Shown here one piece after another: positions 1 through 5,970 of a stretch of DNA of 8,542 bases. Below the pieces are notes generated by a model. That model searched no databases. It was not told where the DNA came from and was given only the letters and a program-made list of their open reading frames with translations. A program made the position numbers and the translations under genes. The stretch's first letter is position 1. Each line of letters starts with the position of its first letter. The DNA is from an uncultured Treponema sp. (GTDB taxonomy: Bacteria > Spirochaetota > Spirochaetia > Treponematales > Treponemataceae): assembly GCA_905372345.1 (NCBI GenBank), contig CAJPPE010000052.1, positions 1-8,542 of the forward strand, read 5' to 3'.

Positions 1-53
1 CTTATTTTTATGTAAAATAAAGAGAAATGCGGCTTTAAGGAGCATAGAAATAG

Positions 54-1256
54 ATGTACAAAAACGATTTTCCATTGCTTATGCAAAATCCTAACATTCA
101 TTATTTGGATTCGGCGGCAACGGCACAAAGGCCTATATCGGTTATAGAAGGTATAAAAGAATATTTTTTACACTCAAACGGAAATGCGGGCCGAGGCTCT
201 CATTCCCTTGCAATAGCTTCTTCTATTTTGGTTGAAGAAACACGAAAAAAAACAGCCGAGTTTATCGGAGCCGACAAAATTGAAAGCATTATCTTTACAA
301 AAAATTCTACCGAGGCTCTCAACATAATTGCCTATTGTTACGGCTTATCGAATCTTAAAACCGGAGATGAAATTCTATTGGCGGTATCAAACCATCATGC
401 AAACCTCGTGCCTTGGCAGTTTGTTGCAAAACAAACGGGGGCTGCCGTAAAATTTATCTACCTTAATAAAAACGGCACCTTGGATATAAATGACTTTAAG
501 GCTAAACTTTCCTCTAAAACAAAGGTGGTCGCCATCTCAAGCGTGGTAAATGCTACAGGAATTATAAACCCTATAGAAGAGGTAATAAAACTAAGCCATG
601 AGAGCGGAGCCGTTGTTGTGGTTGATGCAGCCCAAGCCATTGCTCACTACAAACAGGATGTGTCGGCCCTTGACTGCGACTTTTTAGTTTTTTCGGGACA
701 CAAGATTTTTTCGGACTTCGGTGTCGGGGTTCTTTACGGAAAAAAAGAGCTCTTGGACAAGATGCCGCCCTTTTTATACGGCGGAGATATGATCAACTTT
801 GTTACAGAAGAATCAAGCGAGTTTAAGGAAGCTCCCTATAAATACGAAGGCGGAACCCACGATACAGCTGCCATAGTTTCTCTTAAAAATGCAATAGAAT
901 ATATCGAGAAAATCGGTTATGCCAATATAGAAAAAACCGTAAAAGAATTGGACTCTTATGCTCTTTCGGAATTAAAAAAACTTGACTTTGTAGAAACCTA
1001 CGGCACCGATGCTGAGGAGAGGACTGGAATAATAGCCTTTAATGTAAAAGACGTGCACTCGCATGACACATCCTACATCTTAAACGAATACGGCGTTATG
1101 GTTCGAAGCGGACATCATTGTACTCAACCCCTGATGGCTTACCTAAATATAAACTCCTGCTGCCGTGCGAGTTTTTCTATTTTTAACACCAAAGAAGACA
1201 TAGATGTTATGATTACAGCCTTAAAAAAAGTAAAAAGCGTTTTTTTAAAGGATTAA
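54..1256 (+). CDS. sufS: SufS, group II cysteine desulfurase
   Basis: PLP-dependent enzyme that takes sulfur from L-cysteine, leaving alanine, and carries it as a persulfide for iron-sulfur cluster assembly in the cytoplasm. The 400-residue length is normal for the family. Visible motifs in order: NHHANLVPW (113-121) with the cofactor-stacking His, DAAQA (191-195) with the PLP-binding Asp, SGHK with the Schiff-base Lys217, RSGHHCTQPLM with the catalytic Cys356, and RASF with the substrate-binding Arg371. His337 lies 19 residues before the catalytic Cys, where (from memory) Bacillus SufS has the His that takes over a zinc ligand position from SufU. That fits the sufU gene 34 bases downstream. 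The start is supported by AAGGAG at 37-42, 11 bases before the ATG. Preceding suf genes are probably outside the window. Product assignment is firm; the SufU-type subtype is inferred from His337 and the neighbour. Confidence 0.95.
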   Translation: MYKNDFPLLMQNPNIHYLDSAATAQRPISVIEGIKEYFLHSNGNAGRGSHSLAIASSILVEETRKKTAEFIGADKIESIIFTKNSTEALNIIAYCYGLSNLKTGDEILLAVSNHHANLVPWQFVAKQTGAAVKFIYLNKNGTLDINDFKAKLSSKTKVVAISSVVNATGIINPIEEVIKLSHESGAVVVVDAAQAIAHYKQDVSALDCDFLVFSGHKIFSDFGVGVLYGKKELLDKMPPFLYGGDMINFVTEESSEFKEAPYKYEGGTHDTAAIVSLKNAIEYIEKIGYANIEKTVKELDSYALSELKKLDFVETYGTDAEERTGIIAFNVKDVHSHDTSYILNEYGVMVRSGHHCTQPLMAYLNINSCCRASFSIFNTKEDIDVMITALKKVKSVFLKD

Positions 1257-1290
1257 AAAAACTTAAAAATAATATCGATAAGGAAGATAA

Positions 1291-1737
1291 ATGGACATAG
1301 ATACGATTTATCAGGAAATGATTTTAGAATACTCCCGAAAAAAAGAAAACTGCCGCGAACTTTCCGGCGAAGGAGTAAAGATAGAAAGAGGACATAATCC
1401 TTCATGCGGTGATGACCTTACCCTGCTTATCCGGGAAAAAAACGGAATCATAGAAGATGCTTCCTTTTTAGGAAGGGGCTGCGCCATTTCTACAGCTTCT
1501 ACAAATATGCTGATTGAACTTATAAAAGGAAAAAAAGCCGAAGAAGGAAAACGCAAGGTAGAAATATTTTTTAAGATGATGAACGGAAAAGAAATTTCGG
1601 AAGAAGAAAAGGAAGAATTGGAAGATGCTCAAATCTTGGAATACTTTGCCGAAATGCCGGCACGTATAAAATGTGCAACTTTAAGCTGGCACAGTGCCGA
1701 TGTTCTTTTAAACGAAAAAAAAGGAGGTTTATTGTAA
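1291..1737 (+). CDS. sufU: SufU, zinc-dependent sulfurtransferase of the SUF system
   Basis: Small cytoplasmic IscU-like protein that accepts persulfide sulfur from SufS. At 148 residues it has the usual SufU length. The ligand set is complete: Cys39 and Asp41 in SCGDD, Cys64 in GRGCAIS, and Cys128 in IKCATLSW, at almost the same positions as in Bacillus SufU. The charged stretch at about 84-115, between the second and third Cys, corresponds to the insertion that separates SufU from IscU. The start is fixed by AAGGAAG at 1280-1286, four bases before the ATG. It follows sufS closely in the same direction, so the two are very probably co-transcribed, and a terminator hairpin begins at its stop codon. 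Older annotations may call such proteins NifU-like scaffold proteins; the extra insert and SufS context favour a sulfur-transfer role. Confidence 0.93.
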   Translation: MDIDTIYQEMILEYSRKKENCRELSGEGVKIERGHNPSCGDDLTLLIREKNGIIEDASFLGRGCAISTASTNMLIELIKGKKAEEGKRKVEIFFKMMNGKEISEEEKEELEDAQILEYFAEMPARIKCATLSWHSADVLLNEKKGGLL

Positions 1738-1766
1738 GGGACAGTGTAAAAACAAAGTCCCTTTTT
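1736..1766 (+). terminator. Rho-independent terminator of the suf operon
   Basis: A perfect 7-base-pair stem, AAGGGAC at 1736-1742 with GTCCCTT at 1757-1763, encloses a 14-base loop and runs into a T tract (1762-1766). It starts on the sufU stop codon. A further TGT/ACA pairing inside the loop (1745-1747 with 1752-1754) may lengthen it. The same hairpin also lies just past the end of the convergent metal-uptake cluster, but on the minus strand the arm is followed by mixed sequence with no T run, so it is a poorer terminator in that direction. Confidence 0.75.
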
Positions 1767-1784
1767 AAAAATGTAAATCAGCTC

Positions 1785-2123
1785 TTATTTTTCGATATCG
1801 CTTGATTTTACTTTTACCACATGGCCGGGACCTGCATCAAAGATAATTAAAAAGTCTTTTACCTTGATATCGGCGTACTTAATTGTTATCTCGCCCTTTT
1901 TATCAAGCTTGGTCTTAAGTATAACCTTCTTTTTTGCATCTTTTTCCTTAGGATTTTCGATTCGAATTTCTACACCTTCAGCAGATGAGCCGTCGGAAAA
2001 ACCGCCTTCACATGTAAAAGTTCCGTCACCATTGTCATAGCAATACAACATCGGAGCATGAGCAAACAAAAGAGCTGCTCCCAACACTAAAAAACAAATA
2101 AAAACAGCTGTTCTTTTTTTCAT
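1785..2123 (-). CDS. Small exported GGFS/DAGPGH-family protein, soluble form
   Basis: A 112-residue exported protein of unknown function. The signal peptide (about 1-21) ends LLFA, so cleavage would give a mature protein starting with His22 (HAPML). Conserved blocks shared with the gene at 6994-7536 are DNGDGT (30-35), GGFSDG..SAEGV (about 40-51) and DAGPGH (96-101). The pattern of short strands looks like a small beta-sandwich of the carboxypeptidase-regulatory or transthyretin type, which is inference. Cys28 and Cys38 flank DNGDGT and could form a disulfide; the paralogue has Val at both places. It has no C-terminal membrane segment, so it should be free in the periplasm. The start is supported by AGGAGAG about eight bases upstream. 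It is the last gene of the cluster, 33 bases after a ZinT-like lipoprotein gene. I recall similar small proteins beside DUF4198 genes in other anaerobes. A metal-related periplasmic role is plausible but unproven. Confidence 0.85.
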   Translation of the reverse strand: MKKRTAVFICFLVLGAALLFAHAPMLYCYDNGDGTFTCEGGFSDGSSAEGVEIRIENPKEKDAKKKVILKTKLDKKGEITIKYADIKVKDFLIIFDAGPGHVVKVKSSDIEK

Positions 2124-2156
2124 TTTTATTCTCTCCTATAAAAAATCTCAATACAA

Positions 2157-3368
2157 TTATTTTTCAACAATACCTTTTAAAATTTTGCGGCAAGATTTTT
2201 CAACTCTCTCCGCAATCATTTTGTTTGATGTGTTTGCAGGTATACATGTAGGCTTTTCTTTAATTTTGGCAAAATCGGCATTGTTCATACCATACCAAAA
2301 ATGGAAATGTAAAGGACTTCCGCCAGGGTTAGTAAAAGAAATTGTCTTAAACATTCCCGCATCTTTTTTATCAGTTACCACAGCAAGCAATCCAGGCTTA
2401 GAAGCATTTTCGGCAGTTCTCTTATAAGCCGCTCGATGAATTTCTTTTTCATCCTTATAGACTACAAATTCGTTCTTACCGTTTTCGGTAACAAATTCGA
2501 TATGAGTATAAAGATCTGTCGTTCCGTATGCTTTTTTCATTTCGGCAATAATTTCAGCTTTTGTAAAGTCTCCACCCTTAGGATTTTTACCGGCAAATTC
2601 TTTAATGATTTTATCGTAAGCTGCATTAACTTCAGCACTTGTATTGTCATAAATTAAAGAGCTGTTCATCCATTTTCCTTCCTTTGCATAAGGATCGAAG
2701 GGAGATTTTGGGAACATTCCTGCAACAGCTCCTATCGTATCTTTAAAACCCTCTACCAACTCTTCTTTTGTCATTGAAGCAGACACATAGGTAGGCCACC
2801 ACATAGGATCGGCTTTTACCAATGCATCAATACTGGATCCGCCTGCTCTTACATGCCAATGGAGTAAACCGTCCTCAGAATCTCGATGCGGGGGAAAGCA
2901 GATAATATATTTTGCCATAGTAAGGCCGCGTACATTTTTTACAGCTTCAAAGGTTTCCCAGTAATATCCGTCATGACCGATAACAGGAACCTTTCCCTTG
3001 TAAACATACTCGGAAGAAATTTCTTTTTCCTTTCCATCAGCATCTTTTACGGTAAAAACAACAGTGTTTGTTCCGTCAAATTTTATCTTTGAAAATGATG
3101 TTTTATACATTCCTTCAACAGCCAATTTGAAGCCTTCAACGGTATAGTTTTCCATTTTAGCTGCCGTTTCTTTATATACAGGATTTAAAGAAGCATCACT
3201 TTTTGCAGAATCCAGCGAAACCCACTCACCCTTCCATGCGGCAAGTTCTTTACCGGCTTCAATTTTCATGCCTCCGATTGTGTTAGGCATCGACTTACAT
3301 GCAGTAAAAATAACTGCAAGAACCATCAAAACTAATACAAGTTTTGCGCCAATTCTTTTATTAGACAT
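2157..3368 (-). CDS. ZinT-like metal-binding lipoprotein with two ZinT-type domains (copy B)
   Basis: A 403-residue predicted lipoprotein with a signal peptide ending FTAC, lipidated at Cys24. Domain 1 (about 42-197) follows the E. coli ZinT plan: AWKGEWVS near the start, NPVY, KYI, then H161, H170 and H172 in the HWH motif, ending WPTY. The spacing of the three His matches the zinc site of ZinT. Domain 2 (about 230-378) repeats this layout: GKWMNS, a helical part, a strand region with NGKNEFVVY, then LHFHFWYG (H354, H356) and PTCIP. It lacks the first His of the triad. ZinT proteins bind zinc or cadmium in the periplasm; here the single-domain protein (about 200 residues) appears duplicated and lipid-anchored. 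AAGGAGG at 3374-3380 fixes the start. The preceding gene is a paralogue of the same design. Metal preference is unknown, and the FeoB context leaves iron or zinc possible. Confidence 0.85.
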   Translation of the reverse strand: MSNKRIGAKLVLVLMVLAVIFTACKSMPNTIGGMKIEAGKELAAWKGEWVSLDSAKSDASLNPVYKETAAKMENYTVEGFKLAVEGMYKTSFSKIKFDGTNTVVFTVKDADGKEKEISSEYVYKGKVPVIGHDGYYWETFEAVKNVRGLTMAKYIICFPPHRDSEDGLLHWHVRAGGSSIDALVKADPMWWPTYVSASMTKEELVEGFKDTIGAVAGMFPKSPFDPYAKEGKWMNSSLIYDNTSAEVNAAYDKIIKEFAGKNPKGGDFTKAEIIAEMKKAYGTTDLYTHIEFVTENGKNEFVVYKDEKEIHRAAYKRTAENASKPGLLAVVTDKKDAGMFKTISFTNPGGSPLHFHFWYGMNNADFAKIKEKPTCIPANTSNKMIAERVEKSCRKILKGIVEK

Positions 3369-3396
3369 AGTAACCTCCTTATGTCAAAATAAAGTA

Positions 3397-3413
3397 TTAT
3401 CAAATATTGATAA
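3397..3413. repeat. 17-bp palindrome upstream of ZinT-like copy B
   Basis: Perfect inverted repeat with 7-base arms, TTATCAA (3397-3403) and TTGATAA (3407-3413), around a 3-base spacer. Its right end lies 29 bases upstream of the start codon of the gene at 2157-3368 and just beyond the preceding terminator-like hairpin. Size and symmetry suit a dimeric repressor site. It has no T run of its own and a very short loop, so it is not a good terminator. I do not recognise it as a known consensus. Confidence 0.4.
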
Positions 3414-3420
3414 ACTTAAT

Positions 3421-3450
3421 AAAAATTGAGAACCTAAAATAGGTTCCCAA
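3421..3450 (-). terminator. Terminator-like hairpin after ZinT-like copy A
   Basis: Arms GAACCT (3430-3435) and AGGTTC (3441-3446) with a 5-base loop, extended by TTG/CAA (3426-3428 with 3448-3450) across one mismatch. On the minus strand the hairpin is followed by TTTTT (complement of 3421-3425). It begins a few bases after the stop codon of the gene at 3457-4671. The stem is modest and the T run short, so partial termination or a transcript-end stabiliser is more likely than a complete stop. Confidence 0.55.
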
Positions 3451-3456
3451 TAAAAT

Positions 3457-4671
3457 TTATTTTTTAGCCTTTGTTAATTTTTCTAAAAGATTTCTTACAG
3501 ATTTCTCTACACTTGCTGCAATTTCAGCATCAGTAAGGGCATCCCTGTAACAAGTAGGCGTTCCTTCAAATGCTTCAATTTCTTTTTCGCTATTACCGTA
3601 CCACAAGTGGAAATGCAGCATCGGAGCCTTACCGTGTACAACTACAAATGAAATCAAAGAATACATACCGGCATCTTTTCTTTCAGCCTTCATCGTCATA
3701 TAGGGCTTTGAAGGACTTGCAGCAACACGGACATAGCTTGATCTAAAGATTTCCTTATCGCCTTTATAGAAAACGAGTTCATTTTTTCCGTCTTTTACAA
3801 TAAATTCCATGTGGGAATAGTCTTTAACTGATTTATTTCCTTTCTGTAATTCGGCAATAATTTCAGCCTTTGTAAAATCTCCGCCCTTGGGATTTTTGCC
3901 TGCAAATTCTTTTATGACCTTTGCATAAGCAGCTTCAACTTCTTTACTTGTATTTTCGAAAATAGATAAAGAGTTGATCCATTTGCCGTGCTTGGCATAG
4001 GATTCAAAGGGAGAAGCAGGATTCCATTTAGGCATATTCGGGATTGAAGATTCAAACATTTTAACGAGCTCAGCCTCAGATGTAGATGAAGAATAGTATG
4101 TAGGCCATTTTCCTGCACCGGCTACAAGGTTATCAATACCGTATCTTCCAAAACGAGCATGCCAGTGCTTTGGTCCGTCACCATGAGCATGAGGAGGCAT
4201 TGATATAAAATACTTAAAGTTTGCATTCTCAAGCTTATCTTCTACAGCCTCAAAAGTCTCCCACATAGAATCGGGATACTCACTGTCAGCTTTTTGTCCC
4301 AAGTACTTGTATTTGACTGAAATTTGCATTTCTTTACCGTCTTTATCCAAAGATGTAAAAAGAACAGTGTTTGTACCGTCAAACTTTGCCTTTACCGCCG
4401 GTGTTTTGTACATATCCAAGGCAGCAGCTTCAAGACCTTCAGGTGTATAAAAGCGCATATCTGCAGCTGTTTTTTTATAAGCTGCTTTTAACGACGGGTT
4501 ATCTTTTATTATATCTGCAGAAACCCATTCGCCCTTCCAGGCGACCAATTCCATTCCTGCTGTAAATTTATCGTTCATCTTTGCAGCAGGCATTGACTTA
4601 CATGCAGTAAATAGAACTGCAAATGTAACCAGTACAAATGCAATCTTTGCACCTATTTTTTTATTAACCAT
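3457..4671 (-). CDS. ZinT-like metal-binding lipoprotein with two ZinT-type domains (copy A)
   Basis: A 404-residue paralogue of copy B, with the same start (NKKIGAK), lipobox FTAC (Cys24) and domain plan. Domain 1 (about 42-193) has AWKGEWVS, a His-rich site PPHAHGDGPKHWH (H161, H163, H169, H171) and WPTYY. Domain 2 (about 228-377) has GKWINS, NGKNE-like strands with the variant DGKNELVFY, then H346, H353 and H355 in a VVVHGKAPMLHFH arrangement, and PTC. Unlike copy B, its second domain keeps a His before the HxH pair, though more closely spaced. I chose the ATG at 4671: it directly precedes the signal peptide and has AAGGAG at 4678-4683, six bases upstream. Reading could continue open to 4791, but that would bury the signal peptide and overlap the preceding gene. 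By analogy with ZinT it should bind divalent metal outside the inner membrane. Which membrane anchors it is not visible. Confidence 0.85.
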   Translation of the reverse strand: MVNKKIGAKIAFVLVTFAVLFTACKSMPAAKMNDKFTAGMELVAWKGEWVSADIIKDNPSLKAAYKKTAADMRFYTPEGLEAAALDMYKTPAVKAKFDGTNTVLFTSLDKDGKEMQISVKYKYLGQKADSEYPDSMWETFEAVEDKLENANFKYFISMPPHAHGDGPKHWHARFGRYGIDNLVAGAGKWPTYYSSSTSEAELVKMFESSIPNMPKWNPASPFESYAKHGKWINSLSIFENTSKEVEAAYAKVIKEFAGKNPKGGDFTKAEIIAELQKGNKSVKDYSHMEFIVKDGKNELVFYKGDKEIFRSSYVRVAASPSKPYMTMKAERKDAGMYSLISFVVVHGKAPMLHFHLWYGNSEKEIEAFEGTPTCYRDALTDAEIAASVEKSVRNLLEKLTKAKK

Positions 4672-4713
4672 AATAAACTCCTTATAAGTTAACAAGCTTT
4701 CTATAGCTAACTC

Positions 4714-4764
4714 TTTATTTAAAAAAAATGACTTTCTAAATAAAAAGAAACTAGCTTTCTTTTT
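4714..4764. repeat. AT-only inverted repeats between the Cys-rich gene and ZinT-like copy A
   Basis: Two overlapping weak inverted repeats: TTTATTTA (4714-4721) with TAAATAAA (4737-4744) around a T-rich (minus strand) loop, and AAAAAGAAA (4742-4750) with TTTCTTTTT (4756-4764), which overlaps the end of the Cys-rich gene. All pairs but one are A-T, so any RNA hairpin would be unstable. They occupy most of the 79-base gap. They could be a remnant or weak terminator; I claim no function. Confidence 0.25.
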
Positions 4765-4936
4765 TTCCGGCGGAACAGCCGCAGCATTCACAGCTACAGC
4801 CGCTCTTAGGATTAATATTTTTTTCTCCGCAACTGCAGGCTGAGGCCTTACCTTTAAATATCCTATAATATTTACGGATAAATAAGAAGATCACACCTGC
4901 AACTATGGAAATAGTTAAAACCATTCCTAATGTCAT
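4751..4936 (-). CDS. FeoB-associated Cys-rich membrane protein
   Basis: A 61-residue protein with one N-terminal transmembrane helix (about 4-21), a basic segment RKYYRIFKGK, and a tail holding seven Cys: 34, 36, 47, 49, 51, 52 and 54 (CSC, then CSCECCGC). This is the layout of the FeoB-associated Cys-rich protein family (Pfam FeoB_associated), small proteins usually encoded next to feoB. The positive charges after the helix suggest that the Cys-rich tail lies in the cytoplasm, where it could bind iron leaving the permease; that is inference. Its ATG lies ten bases after the stop of the soluble DUF4198 gene, and a weak AAAGG overlaps that stop codon, so the two genes are probably translated from one transcript. 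It is unusual in being separated from feoB by three genes and a terminator. Confidence 0.87.
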   Translation of the reverse strand: MTLGMVLTISIVAGVIFLFIRKYYRIFKGKASACSCGEKNINPKSGCSCECCGCSAGKKES

Positions 4937-4946
4937 AAGAATGCCT

Positions 4947-5765
4947 TTATTTTACCGGTATTGCCTCAATCCAGAGCACGGCATCCTGTGAAAGTTCTTT
5001 ACCGGCAAATTTCTTAGTTTTTCCTGCTCCTAAAGCAGCAAAACCCCAATAACCGGCTTTGTGAGGAACAAAGGAGAATACACCATTTTTATCTGCAAGA
5101 ATAATAGTTGCGGCAGCCTCGGTTTTAGCTTTACCGGCAAATTTGCTGGTTTTCATATCTACATCAAAGTTAATATATTCAACTTCAATTTCTGCATTGG
5201 GTACGGGCTTGCCTTTTGAATCTACAACAACACCTCTAAAAATGCCGCCTACCCAAACATCATAGGGCTTTACCAAAGGCATAATTTCAGGATAACCTTC
5301 GGCACATCTCGCACTCCAGTCCGTATCAAGACCGGCCTTATTGATAAAGACCTTGGTAATCTGCTGGATATAGATATCCTCAGAACCTTCATAGTAAGGA
5401 TGAGGAACAGCTACCAACGCCCAGTCTCCGCCTCCTTTAAAGCCATTATCTTTATTTAGGGTAAGGTCATAGGCTGAAGCCGTATTTTCTGAAGTTGAAA
5501 ACTCTGTTTTCTTTAATGAAGGAAGAAGATCTTGAATCTTTTCCTTGTGCATGGAAAAGAATTTTTCAAAACCCTTGATTTCTCCAGCCTCGTTTTTACC
5601 GATATCCATTGTATGGCCTGATTCTGCAGGATGTGTAAAAACAATCTTAAAATCAACAGAGTTGCCTTCAACTACTGAAGTCGGGGTATAAATCATTTGG
5701 AAATGTGCAAATGAAGCCATAGCTACAAAGAATAAAAGTAAAACTATTCCTGTAATTTTTTTCAT
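4947..5765 (-). CDS. DUF4198/COG5266 periplasmic metal-uptake protein, soluble form
   Basis: A 272-residue exported protein. The signal peptide ends ASFA, so the mature protein would begin with His21 (HFQMIYTP). The sequence has marks of the DUF4198 family (COG5266), the periplasmic component associated with cobalt and nickel transporters (NikK-like): FTHP (43-46), GHTMDIG (50-56), PHPYY (121-125), EIMPLVKP (160-167), GKPVPNAEIEVEY (185-197) and GYWGFAAL (238-245). The stretch around 178-197 looks like a carboxypeptidase-regulatory-like beta-sandwich. No C-terminal membrane helix follows, unlike the close paralogue upstream. AGGAG lies seven bases before the ATG. The gene is first after the terminator at 5914-5957 and has a leader of up to about 150 bases. 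Association with feoB suggests a role in delivering divalent metal, probably iron, across the periplasm. The substrate is not shown by the sequence. Confidence 0.88.
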   Translation of the reverse strand: MKKITGIVLLLFFVAMASFAHFQMIYTPTSVVEGNSVDFKIVFTHPAESGHTMDIGKNEAGEIKGFEKFFSMHKEKIQDLLPSLKKTEFSTSENTASAYDLTLNKDNGFKGGGDWALVAVPHPYYEGSEDIYIQQITKVFINKAGLDTDWSARCAEGYPEIMPLVKPYDVWVGGIFRGVVVDSKGKPVPNAEIEVEYINFDVDMKTSKFAGKAKTEAAATIILADKNGVFSFVPHKAGYWGFAALGAGKTKKFAGKELSQDAVLWIEAIPVK

Positions 5766-5913
5766 AGAAACTCTCCTATAAATATTTTAGTCTAAAAACT
5801 CATTATCTTAAGTTAAAAAAAAGACATGGCCAAAAGCCTTGCTTTAAAACTCACGGATAAATCCTTTTTTTAAATTTAAATGTAACTCAACACTTACAAT
5901 CTATCTTATTTTC
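5766..5913 (-). other. Leader region between the terminator and the soluble DUF4198 gene
   Basis: AT-rich gene-free stretch between the terminator's T run and the soluble DUF4198 start codon. It is the largest intergenic region in the window together with the terminator (205 bases). I see only a ribosome binding site (AGGAG, near the 5766 end) and several AT-rich hexamers that might act as -10 elements, none with a convincing -35 partner at the right distance. A separate promoter for the distal five genes would be expected here, but I cannot place it. Confidence 0.4.
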
Positions 5914-5957
5914 AAAAAAAAAGCAAGTCCCCAATGGGTCACCAACAGGGCTTGTTT
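5914..5957 (-). terminator. Rho-independent terminator after the anchored DUF4198 gene
   Basis: On the minus strand the arm CAAGCCC (complement of 5948-5954) pairs with GGGACTTG (complement of 5924-5931) with a single bulged base, extended by a G-U and two A-T pairs, and runs into nine T (complement of 5914-5922). A further TGG/CCA pairing can form in the loop. It starts 13 bases beyond the end of the gene at 5971. It is the strongest terminator in the window and splits the metal-uptake cluster. Confidence 0.82.
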
Positions 5958-5970
5958 ATCTATTTGCTAC

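Noticed and set aside
2..53. Possible tail of an upstream sufD or sufB gene
   Set aside because: Short open stretches exist in two frames, but too few residues are visible to choose a frame or recognise a protein.
3382..3387. Consensus -35 hexamer TTGACA on the minus strand
   Set aside because: It lies only 13 bases upstream of the start codon of copy B and next to the ribosome site, so a matching -10 would fall inside the gene.
4672..4791. 40-residue N-terminal extension of ZinT-like copy A from an upstream ATG
   Set aside because: It would place the signal peptide inside the protein and overlap the Cys-rich gene. The ATG at 4671 has a good ribosome site and matches the start of the paralogue.
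5790..5815. GATAATGAG resembling half of a Fur box
   Set aside because: Only one half is present with no inverted partner, in AT-rich sequence where such matches are expected by chance.
5854..5865. Near-palindrome GGATAAATCC followed by T run on the plus strand
   Set aside because: The stem is four pairs with a two-base loop, and no plus-strand gene precedes it.
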